Assembly (NCBI GenBank): GCA_037954235.1 | Contig: JBBMOA010000007.1 | Coordinates: 2,672,001-2,736,000, forward strand | From: Aulostomus chinensis | Lineage: Eukaryota; Chordata; Actinopteri; Syngnathiformes; Aulostomidae | Reading direction: 5' to 3' | Length of the DNA stretch: 64,000 bases | Part shown: piece by piece, positions 9,368-21,126 of the stretch | Position numbering within the stretch: the first letter of the stretch is position 1 | How the letters are laid out: each line of letters opens with the position of its first letter | The notes under the pieces: generated by a model | The model's input: the letters and a program-made list of their open reading frames with translations, nothing else | Told to the model about the DNA's origin: nothing | Databases searched by the model: none | Position numbers and translations under genes: made by a program

Positions 9368-11035
9368 TCACATGGTGCCTCTCCAGTGCTTGTTTAGTAA
9401 CTAAGGTATTTTCCTCTGTCGGGGGGGCTGATGCAGGCTAATTGCAGATGTGTGTGACTGTGGCACATGTTCTGTGGTTGGTTGGTGATGAATGTAGGAG
9501 GCAGGTGTCTATTAGAGCTGTAAATGTTGTTGCTGTGGGTGGAGGTGGCCCCGCCCTCCTGGAGTGCCCTGCATGTTATCAGTGTCATGACAATGCAACG
9601 CTCCACGTGCTGCGCTCTTCCGTGTAGCATCATCTGTGCTGCTGCTGCTGCTGCTGAATCAGGGGCAGCAGGAGGACTTGGCGAGCAGACTCACTGCAGC
9701 GGCCAGGCTTCTTCTGCAGTAGCCAGCGGCAGGCCAGCTGGCCCCGCTGGCACCGCAAGATGGCACTGTTTCCAGCTGCTGCTTCAACACTTTTTACCTT
9801 TTCAGCCCACCATGTCATCTCCTCCTCTACAAACACACATCAAAACACTGCAACTCCTTTTTTTCTTAGCCTAAACTCCCCCCAGTGCCCACCCACTACT
9901 GCCGCTCTCCCTCAGCACAGGTTATCTTCACTCTCTAATTGGGTCAATTTCTCATCTTCAAGTCTTACGTTGGTGCCAGGAAACACAGACAGAGTGGGAG
10001 GAGTTCTGAGCCAATCAGAGTGCAGAAGTTGTTTAAAAGGGGTTGAGAGGGAGTGGTTACATGTAGTGTGACGCCATGGAGGAGAGGCATGGACCTCCAG
10101 CTTGGTCTGTTTTCATAACAAATGAACAAGCGGCTGCGGGGGAGACGAGTGAAGGTTAGAAGAAGGCCGAACCAGATGTAGCTGCTTTGGATGCACCTCT
10201 GCATGCTGGTAGTCTTTCTTTCACCTCTGCTGGACAGACGTCCTCCTCAAGGTCACGGTGCAAGGTCCCCATCTTCCGTCCTTTCCCTGCAGGCTCTACT
10301 GTATCAGGAGAAACAGCGTGATATTGTGGCGCTCGGTGCTGCGTAGGAGGCAGAGCTCATGTGATGCTCCAGGAGGAGGTGAATAGCTGTCATTCATAGC
10401 TGGGCAGCTGCCCTCCGCTCTGACTTCAGACACTGATCCTGCCTGTCAGCTGCTGCTGCTGCTGCCTCCTCCACACCACAACTGTTGTTGCCTACCATCA
10501 CACCAAACGTGTGCTGTGCTTGATCAGAGGCATAGTGATGATTGCCAAATAAAATTATTGATTATGATACACGGGAAAAACTGAAAAACACTGCAAAATA
10601 AGATGAGTTAAGATAGAAGCACTGGATTTGAGGGAAAAAAAAAAACAAAAATACAACGGAGCTTCACAAAAGGTGGGGCTGGAGCCTTGAAAAACATACA
10701 ACCTTTTAGGATACTTTTCAAGCTTACCTTTGGTGCCTCGGCCTTGGTGTCTGGGGCCATTTTAGTCATAATTCCAATTCCAATTTTATGTTCTACATTA
10801 AATGTAATGAATAATAAAGTGTGTGCCACACCTGATCCTCCAGCAGTGCTGGTCCCTGCAGGCAGATACTGGATATCTCTGCATTGCTGTCCTGCAAACT
10901 CACCGCTCAGCCAGCAGCAGCAGCAGCAGCAGAGCTGGCCTGCAGGAGCAGACAGGCGACTGTGAGATTCGTGTTCAGAATGTTCACCAGAGCAGTGGAT
11001 TCAGCAAGGTCAGAGGAGACGTGAAGACGTAGTAG

Positions 11036-11083
11036 ATGAGCGACAACATGGCAGGCACGTTAAAGGCTCAGTTGAGGAAGAAG
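11036..11083 (+). CDS. Orphan first-coding-exon-like ORF (16 codons)
   Basis: Two in-frame stops (TAG TAG) directly precede ATG at 11036. The frame reads MSDNMAGTLKAQLRKK and then hits a good donor AAG|GTATGAG at 11084, in phase 0. I do not recognise the peptide. It does not continue in frame into the mical3 5'UTR exon at 54996, which would give a stop within five codons. It could be a first exon of an unseen gene, a spliced upstream ORF, or chance. Confidence 0.25.
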
Positions 11084-11685
11084 GTATGAGTGTGCGTTTC
11101 GGTTGTGAACAGTTTGGATGAGAATCAGCAGATAATCCCGTTAAGCTATTACTTCCCTAATGACGACGTCTCTGTCAGCAGATGGACTCTGCAGACGGGT
11201 GTTTGCCTGCTGTGAGCTCCATTGTTGACTATCCTGTGCAGCCGTCATCAGTGGTGCAGCTACTACTGGTATCATGTCATTGCTGCGACCCCTGGAGGCT
11301 GCGTGTGGGCGGGCTTTGACTAAACATTGCTCTGTCAGTCATCTCATTATGGGATGGAATCAGCGGAACAGAGAATGTGACACATCCACCAACAATACAA
11401 GGAATCTACTTTAAAATCCTGTCCAGTGATTCCACTCATTCCTTTCGAGTCCACAGAGAACTTCCAGTGTAATCAGCTGGCCGGTCCACGCTGCCCTGGA
11501 TCCATGCACATTCATGACAAGTCCACCAACCGGTTTCACGGGTTGTTTTGAGCATGTTGCTCCTGTAGTTAAGCTAACCTCATTAGCAATGACTGGATAA
11601 ATGAAAGAGTTCAATTGTGTTCATCTTGAATTTTGAAGATTTCAAACTCTTCAGCTTACATTAATATGCAGAAATCAATGTTATA

Positions 11686-12468
11686 ATGAGCAAACTAACT
11701 TTTTCAGAGATACACTGATTTGACATCCTCCCTAGATCCTGGCAAGACAAACGAAACCCTTCTCTCATCTGTGCATAGCCGGTTAGCTTAGCATGACGAA
11801 TGGTAGCTGATGGGAAGTGTTAGCATACCTCAGTTAAAAATCATGTAGATGATGTTCAACATCTGGTTTGTCCAAAGTAATCTTCTTCATCCTCTCCATT
11901 TGCTGCAGTCGCCCTTCTAGTCATCAACAAATGTTTGAAGTTTTGGCTGAAGGTGCTTCGCCAAGTCACTGCGCCTGGTGCTTTGTTCAGAGAGGTCAAG
12001 TCAAGTCAAGACAATTTTATTTGTCTCTCACCAAAATCCCAACCAAAGTTCTCTCCTGACTCTGTCCAAGTAGAGCAGGTCCAGCACCTCCCTCCTTCAA
12101 TGAACCTCCACCCAACAATTCTCCATCAGCAGCACATCCTGCAACAGCAGCCACCAGAACCTTCCTTTACCAGCAGGAAGGTGGAGCAGATCCAGGATCA
12201 GTGGGGAGATGTGTCTGATTCAAAAATGCCCGTGTCTTATAATTTTGCATCTTTATTTCATAACAAATGCTATCCACAACCCTGATAATTTTATAGCATG
12301 ACTCATGACTGAGGTATGCTAAGATTCCCAGCCACTACCATTCATTGTGCTAAGCTGACTAGCGGTCAGCTGTGCGCCTCAGCTGTGTAACAAACAGCGG
12401 GGGGGGGGGGGGGGGGGGCATCTATCGTCCCGTCAGCATATTTGACAAAAAGTTGTTTTGTTCCTTTG
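11686..12468. mobile_element. Decayed second copy of the long-TIR MITE
   Basis: The blocks GTTAGCTTAGCATGACGAAT (11780s) and, inverted, the CCACTACCATTCATTGTG region (12330s) match the arms of the element at 6020-6651. The outer right end reads GTTGTTTTGTTCCTTTGA. The left end is eroded, so the start is approximate and no target duplication is clear. The right arm carries a G20 run at 12399-12418. Confidence 0.65.
12399..12418. repeat. Homopolymer G20
   Basis: Twenty consecutive G. It is capable of quadruplex formation and prone to length error in assembly. Confidence 0.95.
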
Positions 12469-15400
12469 AGTACTTCATTTCTTTGATTTCAGACTTGATC
12501 CAGTAAGAGATATAAACTGATTCTTCATGCCCTCTCACATGACTCCAGAGGAGTCCTCGTCTGCCTTTGAGAGGACTCACTTTCATCCTGAGGCCAGCAT
12601 GAATGTGGTTAGGCTGGGAGCTGACCCACGTTAAGGCTGACTGAGAGAGAACAAGACCTGTACACAACCACCGCACGCGCAGTAGACGACATGAAGGACA
12701 CACCGTAACTCATTTGGGTAAGTAAGTTAGGAGTAGCTGGAGCCATTTCCTCAGTCTGACATGAAGGACTCATAGTTATGTGTGATGAGGGCAGCGTTGG
12801 ACTGCTCAGGAACATGAACATGTGGGCACCGTACGATTTTTGACGTGACAGTGATTCGGACCAGCGATACGGATGAGAACAATCGTGCATGTCGGTAAAC
12901 AAAGTCAACACTCAAAGGCTGTGCCAGGCAGCTCCATAGATGCTTCTGTTATAGTTTAAGGACTTTGAGGAGGAGCTGTTACTGCTGGTGGCTCTCTGTT
13001 TACGCCTCATCACGTTAACCCACTTCAGATGCGCGTGAACTCTGACTCGAGAGGGCAGGCGATGGTAACGGTGTGAAGACCACCACACATCCAGACACGT
13101 GACACCATAACTGTCGCGTAAAAGGGACGAAATATTAATCCGACCCCTGGTTCATTCGGTGCTTCTATAATTTGTAAGATTTCCTCTGAGGTGACAGAGT
13201 GTGCGGTGTAGAGCTTTAGTTAAGATGTAGAACAACAATCATCAAAGCAAAGAGAAGTGCGTAGTGGCGTCAGCCTCCAGCAATACGTTTTTCTGTGAGG
13301 CAGCAGGCTGGACGCTAAGCTTCACACACAATCAAACGTTAGTTGATGAAAGTATATTTTGCTTGATGTTTACATTGCTAGCATTTGCAGGATTTCCACC
13401 TTGATTTAAGTCACTCAGCAGACGTGGCCTCTCAGGGCATCAGGTGTAATTAATAACCCTGAGTGTGGCCCCTGCTGGGGGGCCTGGTACTGTGCATGCT
13501 GGCTCATTAGAATGGCTGTGACACACTGACGGAACTCCAATAAATACGATCATTTTCACTTGTGTTTAGTTGCTACAACGTGCCAAAATAGCAGCTGTGA
13601 AAAGTGTCCAGTGTTAGCCCCTTAGCTCATGAGGAATGACAACATGGCTAAAATGTGCAGGCAACCAGCTGCAGAAAGGCTCCCTGTTTGGGTCCAGGAG
13701 TGAGGGTTACTTCATGTCAGAGTACTCCTCGTCATGTTCTACTGGGTGCTTCCCTGCTTATAATGCGCACAGAAAATGTGTTCATGAGCTGTTGGGAAGA
13801 AGAAAAGCTGCAAATTCTGTGGTGTGAGAGTACAGTGAGCAGTAGGAGTACCTCAATAGGAGGCGTTTGAGACTGTGAGAAGTACAGTTGATGTCACTGT
13901 GATTTTCTTTGTGGTAAAAGATAAATACTTGGTGCACAAATAAGTCCAGTGTTGTATCCGCTGGCACTCACGAGATGATGTGAATCAATGCTCTACAGAT
14001 CACCTTCATCGTGACAGTAATGTTCTGTTAGCAGTGTTAGCCTTCTGGCTAGCTAGCTCGCTAACGTTACTAACTGTCAGAGCTCAGTTGGAACGTTCAC
14101 CTCCTGAGCTTCAGTTCATCCATGTCTGATTTGTGTTTGCTGTGATTCGAGTAATAGAGCCGATTTCACGGAGCGACCATGTTTGTTTTTAGCCATGTCA
14201 GCACTTTGGGAAAGCGTGAAACCAGCAGTTACCTGACAGAAGCACCTCTACAAGTGTGAGCTGAACGGCCCGACGGACTTTCAGCTTCAGCTGATGAGGA
14301 ACAGTGAGCAGGGTTTTAGAGACAATTAACACAACTGCGCTCCGTGTTTATCCAGGGTTTATTCACATTTGGTTGGGAACAAAGTGACTGTTTATGGTCT
14401 AGTCAGTGTTCATCAGGTGAATATGAGGGTGCTCGCAGTTTCAAAACGACTAATAAATGATAATGATATGAAAGCTGCACTCATCAATACTTTTACATGA
14501 ACACAAGTCCGTCCTCCTTCAACACGACACCCACCGCCCGACGTTGTCACCACCCTGCTCTGCCATTCCCGTCACCTCCTCAAGGCTTTCGAAGGTCTTT
14601 CAGCTTTTTAGATCTGGGTTTGTTTGTTTGTTTTAGCCCACAACGTCTGGGTGAATTGGCGCGGCATCACCGGTGTCATCAGCTTTATTTACAGCTGCAA
14701 GACGCAGCTGTTTTCAGTGCAGAGCTCTGATAAATCACCTGAAATCTGAAGCGAGCCGTTGAACATGTGGAACATTTGACAGACTAAGACAGACAGATAT
14801 TTCTCCTGGGAGGTGGTGGGGACCAAAAGAGAAGAGCTCACACTGGACTGGAGTTCACTCGCTGGCCAGAAGAACATGAACCATGCTCATATTCATCGCA
14901 GCCAAATGCTACGATAATTCAACTACATTTATTTCCGAAACATTAGTCTTTAACAGTATGTTTCCTGTTTTAGCATGTTCAAATTAATGTGTGTGTGTGT
15001 GTGTGCGCGCGCGCGTGTGTGCACTCATATCTTCATATGAATATCGGAGTATATGCGTGTTAAGTAGCTCTGAAAATCAGAGGCTGAAGGGGCAGAGAGG
15101 CAGACACCAGGACATGAGGCTGAAGTTACACACCTCCACACACACTGTTGGCCTGGGTGGGTCAGCTAGAGGATCAGATGGTAAAAAATAGACGCAAAAC
15201 ACATTCTGACATATGATTCACACACACAGATGTATAGAGAGAGACGGCAGCTGTCTGACTCCCAGGTTCGGCCTCATAATCCCACCAGGATCAGTTTTCA
15301 GACAGACTGAGCTTCAGTCAATCCAGATTACATCTAGAGATGTGGTATCATGTAATTGGTTATTTGATTGTCTTTAAAATAATTAACAAATCGATATTCT

Positions 15401-16042
15401 CCATGTTTTCTCTGAAATAAACAATCCTATTATCTGGTTACTTCTAAAATATTTTAAAAATGTGTTAAAATTCATAAACGAGGCCACTGAGTCCAATTCA
15501 GATACTGCAGAGCTCCACAGGGGGCATGGAGAGGAAATATAAAGTAAAGTAGTAAAATTAAATAATAAGACTGTAGCACTTCTTTACAAGGTCCCGAAAA
15601 ACTTCTCCATGTTCCCACCGGGGGTCTGTAAGGAACTGAGTCGTTGTGACTGATGTTTCCTTAAAATGGAAGTCAGCTATTTTCAATGTTTGGTTTCAAA
15701 TTATTAAAATATATTCATGTTATATTAGATTTTGTGTTGCAAACACTATATACGCCCTGTTATTGGTATTCATTAGCAGACTGCATTTCACAATAAATCG
15801 ACTCAACCCTGAAAGGTAACACTTAGATTGATATTGATTAAAAAAAAATGAAATACTGCAAAAAAGTAAGTGGTTAAACCAAATCAGGGTTATTGTTTAG
15901 CGGTTCCTTCACGCTCTGTTATTGGTACCTGACAGTGATGGATGTCTGTACTGCCATCAAGCTTGGGTGAAGCTTGTTTGACAGTCTGACAGAAATCGGG
16001 GACTTTTGCTTAGCAATCAATCAATTAAAAAAAAAAAAAAAA
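12469..16042. other. Intergenic, no gene recognised
   Basis: No exon or RNA gene was supported. It contains a GT/GC alternating tract at 14989-15021 and an AT-rich interval at about 15340-15900 that may be a worn transposon. The open frames are short and without family resemblance. Confidence 0.5.
14989..15021. repeat. (GT)n(GC)n(GT)n tract
   Basis: An alternating purine-pyrimidine run with a central GCGCGCGCGC. Confidence 0.95.
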
Positions 16043-16222
16043 GGCAAATTGATCACGTTGATATTGTGCTTTTCTATTAACGGAACCACTTTGAGGGCTT
16101 GTCAACACGTTCACATTCACTGGGAATGGGAGGGGCTCAGTTTCAACTTGGCCCCTGGAGGCGGTGATTGAACCAGGATAGACAGACGGCCTCGCTCTAC
16201 CTCCTAAGCCCCGTCATAGAGA
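16043..16222 (-). mobile_element. tRNA-derived SINE
   Basis: Read on the minus strand, the element starts with a tRNA-like head. TTAGGAGGTAGAGCGAG resembles a Pol III A box, and GGTTCAATCACC (plus-strand GGTGATTGAACC at about 16162-16173) a B box. The body then carries GTGAATGTGAACGTG, GACAAGCCCTCAAAGTGG and AGAAAAGC. These resemble the conserved core and tail of common teleost tRNA-SINEs (GACAAGCACTTTGAGTGG, AGAAAAGCGCTATATAAATG). A poly(A) run on the plus strand abuts its 3' end at 16025-16041. The copy is diverged and presumably inactive. Confidence 0.7.
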
Positions 16223-17460
16223 CTTACTCCCTTTTTGGTTTTGGTTTCCTGGCTGCTCTTCATTCAGGAATTCATCGATCACAATTTGCAAACTGAATCC
16301 TGCTTCGAGGCTGCACCCTTCATTTGAGGGAACGAAGCCTGAGTTGTCACATTTCTGTAAAAGTGACGTTTCTGTCCAGTAATAACCGAGCACCTTCATC
16401 TAAATCCAGGTTCCTTCTGAGTACTGACTGACTTTGAGTCCCTCTGTGTCTTGTAAGCACACTTTTGGCCGGGCCCGCCATATCACAACAGGACTAAACA
16501 ACATTGTGTAACCTAGTAACCGCCCACAATGACAACATGGACAGGAGGACGCATGCGTAAGCTTGGCAGGGCATGGTGCTGTTATGAAAATGTGAACTGT
16601 AGAGATGGAGTTCCAATTGAATTGCGGATTAAAGAAAGCCTGTCTGGCAGGGTGAGGATTCCAGCTGGGCACTCATGCAGGTTCAGCACCCGAGGGACCC
16701 ACAGAGCCGAGCCAGAGGAGAGCCAGAGCAGCCCTCAGCTGGAGAACAGGGGCAATGATGACCACGACAATTTCATAAACCCCTTTTCAGTGACTCCTTG
16801 GAGCGGCTGAGCTCTGCACAAGTTAACCTGCCACATGGAATCTTCTGTGCACCAGACTTATTCAAGTGTAGTGGCACTCTGGGTGTGGTTGTGTGGTTGG
16901 GTGCAGTTGTAATCTCGCCTTCAGAGCACTTTTCCTCAGCTCAGGGGTCATTTCAGGTCATTATGACCTTTGCTCTGTCTGCTTGTCCCCCACTGGTCTG
17001 TCTCACATCTCACTGCACCTCTTTGGACACTTTGTCTTTTAATAGGTGAGGAAGACACAAGATGACATGTTATATCAGAGTGAGACACACACAGCTATGC
17101 AGAACGTGGCTGCTCACCAGGCCGCTGTCTGAGAGAGCATGGTTACCACAGTAACCTGGTAAATTATACCACAGCAAGGCTGACTACAGGATTTAAAGTT
17201 ACCCAACTTGTTGCTCCACACCCTCTGTAGATGATAAAATTATGGGATGCTTTCTGACTGTTGTTCTTTTGGGTGACATCCAGCTTGTATACCAGACACG
17301 TGCACTGTAATTATGCTGGTACATTCTGCCTCGCTGCCTCTGTAAGAGGAGCCTGTGTTTGGTGTCATGTCTGCTGAAGACAAAACTAGGATGTCAGTTG
17401 AGTTTTTGATGGATTCACATCTGCAGTGTGTTCTAAAACGTCTCCATCCTCTCACTGAGG
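16223..17460. other. Intergenic, nothing recognised
   Basis: No gene, RNA or repeat was recognised. Short open frames at 16529-16810 and 17240-17455 have no recognised similarity. Confidence 0.45.
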
Positions 17461-17699
17461 TGTCTTGTCAGATAAGAAGCTGGGTGGTTCAATAAGATGG
17501 AAAACCACGAGGTCAGAGGTCAGAGCTGTGCTGGTCACACAGCTAAAGCTAGCACTGACGAAGCGGAAAAGAAAGACAGGTGCTAAACTCAAGGAGCTGG
17601 AGTTGTTGGCAGAGGTTCAGTGCTCCTGGTTAGATCTGGTGGTGCACATAGCCACGGCTCTGGAACCAGATTTCTGGATAGGGGTTGGAGCTTATTCTT

Positions 17700-20190
17700 C
17701 TCAGGATTTGCCCAAGGAGTGAGGCATGAGACGGGTGTAGGAGTACTCGCCAGCCTTGGCTGAGTGTCACTATGTTGGAGTTTACCCTGGTGGATGAGAG
17801 GGTCACCTTCCCTTGGGGTTTTAGGGGGAAAACTCTGACTGTTGTCTGTGTGATTGCACTGAACAGCAGTTCAGCTTATCCAGACTTCTTGGAGACCCTG
17901 AATCTAGTCCTGCGTGGGGCTCCTGTAGGGGAGTAGTCCTACTGGAGGACCTCAACAAGAATGTGGGCAACAACATAGCCTCTCAGAGGGGCATGATTGC
18001 CCCCCCAGATCTGAACCCAGGGGGATGTTGTGTTATTTGACATCAATGCAGGTCTTGGGTTGTCCATAATGAACACCATGTTTGAGCTTAAGGAAGCTCA
18101 TTAGTGGCACCAGAGCCCCTGAGGAGGAAGGTGATGATGATGATGATGATGATGATGTCATTATTGTATCATCAGACCTGAGGCTGTATATCCTGCACAC
18201 TCGGGGGGAGGAAGTGGCTGAATTGTCAACTGATCACCCTCTGGTGAGTTTGGTCAGATGACAGGGTCGGCCTCTTGGTAGACCTGGACAGCCTCCATGA
18301 GTTGTGCAGGTCAACTGGGAACATCTGGAGGGGGTCCTTATTTGGATGACCTTCGACTCACCTGTTGGAGGGGGGAACTGAACCAGAGTTGTCAACATTC
18401 AAAGCCTCTATCGCCAAAGCTTCTGCTCACAGCTGTGGCCTCAGGGTAATAGGGGCCTCAAGGCGCAGTGACCCTTGAACATCCTGATGCACACTGAGAG
18501 TGTCAAGGTACCCATGGGCCCAGGGGACAGCAGGCTAGGCTGTGACTGAGGGAAATCAGTGGGTGTGGGAGGAGCTCGCAGAAGTTATGGGGTAAGACTT
18601 TTGGGCCACACCAAAGCACTTCTGGAAAACTACCCCTCACCTCAGGAGGGGAAAGTGGGAACCACCCTCTGTACCAGCAGAGGCAGAGCTGGAGAATGAT
18701 GGTGAGTCAACATCAGTTTCCCAAGAGGAAGACACTGGGGTAGTCAAACAATCCCACAGTGGCAACGCCCCAGGGATTGATGAGATTGTGCTGCTCTATC
18801 GCACCATTGTTACAAAAAGGGAGCTGGGCCAGAGGGCAGAGCTCTGAGTCTATGGATCAGTCTTCAAGCCTGCTCTCAGCTATGGTCGTGAAAAATGGGT
18901 CACGGCTGAAAGAACAAGATCACTCATACAAGGGGCAGAACGTGACTGGTGTCTCCCTCGGGGATAAGGTGAGAAGGGTGGTCATCCTTGAGGGAAGTAG
19001 GCTGGCTGCTGCTTTGCGTTGAAAGCTGCCACGGTGGTTTGGGCATCTAGTCAGAGTGCCACTTAGGCACCTCCTTAGGGAGGTGTTCCATCCAGCTGGG
19101 AGGAGGCTGCGAAACAGGCAGAGGACTAAGTGGAGGGACTATATCTCCAAGCTGGCCTGGGAACGCTTCCAAATCCTCCAACAGGAGCTGGTCAATGTGG
19201 CCAGGGAAAGTGAAGTGCGGGGTCCCCTGCTGGAGTTGTTATCCCACAACTCAATTTTGGATAAGCAGTTGAAAATGGAGGCAAGGATGGGGGATGAGTG
19301 GGATTGGGTTGAATCCGGTGGGATGGGGAAAAGAGTCAAGGGGAGGGGTGATAGGGGTTGAGGTCGATGGTATGGTCAAATGGGTTCTTGTCAACTTGAA
19401 GCATCTAGGAACCTGGGGGTCAAGACTCAAGGGTGGAGGCTGGGGGTACGTGTTGTTGAAGAACCCCCCAGCCCCCACTCCACTCAGGAATCATGTTTTC
19501 AGAAAAATCTTAACATGTTAGTCCTAAAGAACAAGACCAGAGCATCCTGCAGGACCCAGGCGGGCATGGGAGAACCTGAACGTCAGATGAGTCTCAATCA
19601 GGTCCAAATACACTGGCCTGCATACCAGAAAGACTGCTTGATCAAAACAGGTTGAAGAGAGAGTGAATGATGAAATAAAACATTTAAAAAAGAAAACGCG
19701 AATCATCATTCAAACAAAGCACTTTTTTAGCCGGACCTGCTCTGTTTATAGTGTCCTGAGACAACTTCGGTCATGATTTGTTGCTGTTTCAATCCAGCTG
19801 ACTTGACTTGAAATGGACTTTGAGCGAATGAAATTGATGGATTATTAGATTGTTTTTCAGTCAAGATGTTGGCCAGGCAGAATCTGAAATAGACTGTGTG
19901 TCTTTGCATGTGTTCATGTCTTTGCAAAGAGGTGAGGCAAGAATACAGAATACAAATGCAGTCTGCGAGTGTCTGGCAAAGAGGAACTGGACAACTTGAA
20001 CATTTATAGAAAGCAAGTCGACATCAGAGGTCGTTTAACCTCCTTACTGCTGCAGACAGGGAGGTGAGAAGGTGAAATGCTGCAGAGGTAAAAACGGGGT
20101 CGAGGAACCAAAGTAGACAAATGAGATCATTCAGAGGAAGATGCTCCGGCATTACGGATAAGTGGCATCGAAAATGGATGGAGGGATGGA
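17700..20190 (+). mobile_element. Degenerate LINE (non-LTR retrotransposon) lacking the RT core
   Basis: The segment 17750-18290 matches, across frameshifts and stops, the endonuclease region of a common teleost LINE (LLEDLNKNVGNN, PPDLNPGG, SIMNTMFE, IVSSDLRLYILHTR, ELSTDHPLV). The segment 18590-18800 matches the linker (VWEELAEV) and the RT start (NAPGIDEI). Next comes the region after RT (RTIVTKRELGQRAEL, FKPALSYGREKWVTAERTRS), then the C-terminal block WRDYISKLAWERFQILQQEL at 19130-19190. The polymerase core between DEI and RTIVTKREL is absent. AAAATGGATGGAGGGATGG at about 20172-20190 looks like the 3' end. Multiple stops make it non-functional. Confidence 0.8.
18131..18157. repeat. (GAT)n microsatellite within the LINE
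   Basis: About nine GAT/TGA units, placed between the SIMNTMFE and IVSSDLR blocks of the endonuclease region. Confidence 0.95.
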
Positions 20191-20249
20191 CAGTCAAAGC
20201 AAAACATTTTGTTGCCTACGTTAAAGTTGGCTGGGAAACTGAATACAGC

Positions 20250-20335
20250 CATCCATCCATTTTCTCCCACTTATCCGTTAAGGCTTGAGGGGGGTGGAGC
20301 CTTTCCTAGCTGACACTGGGCAAGAGGCTCGTTAT
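20250..20335 (-). mobile_element. Truncated copy of the CCATCCATCC-type repeat
   Basis: It begins CCATCCATCCATTTTCTCC and continues ACTTATCCGTTAAGG, GGGGTGGAGCC and a tail like CAAGAGGCTC. These match the first about 80 bp of the repeats at 49190 and 52164, and then similarity stops. It lies 60 bp beyond the LINE tail. Confidence 0.6.
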
Positions 20336-21070
20336 TTTATTTGAAAGAAAAGGCACTCTGGCGTGGATGTATGTAACCTCAAGTTGTTGTTTTTTAAAGA
20401 AAATTAAAGTCCTGATTTGTTTCAGAGCGTCACTGCAGCCACCTAAACTCAGCCAAAGCCTCAAGGATCCGAGAATTATTTCCTACCTTAATGCCTCATG
20501 ATGAGGAGCCCCGTCTGTAGAACCTCATCAAGCCAAGAGGAAAAACATGACATCCAAGGCCTCTTTAGTGAGGTCGTGCCTCAGCTCTGGGATTATCAGA
20601 ATAGCTCCAGTCTGACGTGATGTTCTCATCTCTCCACTGTAATTGAAATCTCTGCTGATCTGTTTCTCATTTCATACTTACATATACTTGTAATGATGTC
20701 GGTATCGAGCAAGATTAACACTTCAGCTGCATGAAGAACAAGTTTATAAGATGCCAAGGCAGACAAATTACTTTGTAATCCTGCTGCATGCTTTTCAACC
20801 ATGATGGAGATCTACACACAGCCTTTACGCCAAAGAGGGTATTATTTTTACAGTAGAATAACAAATTCTGTATCAAATGTCTTGATATCTCAAGGGAATT
20901 TCAAACATATTGATTCCCTTTTCTTAATGAATTATTGCTCTTTAACATCCAGAACAACCATTCACAGAAATGGTAACACAAAACATGTCCCTTTACTGGC
21001 CAGGCTGAGCTATGAGTGATTCATAGAACTGACAATAAATGAGCCAAGTTGCATTTCTCCATATTCTGTC

Positions 21071-21071
21071 A

Positions 21072-21118
<47 letters not shown>

Positions 21119-21126
21119 GCACGCAC
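21071..21126. repeat. (CA)n(CGCA)n microsatellite
   Basis: About 21 CA units followed by CGCACGCACGCA. Confidence 0.97.

Noticed and set aside
16125..16222. Functional tRNA gene
   Set aside because: Only the D-arm-like and T-arm-like boxes survive and the stems are not preserved. It continues into a SINE body.
19056..19361. 101-codon ORF with WRDYISKLAWERF
   Set aside because: This is the C-terminus of a degenerate LINE, not a host gene.
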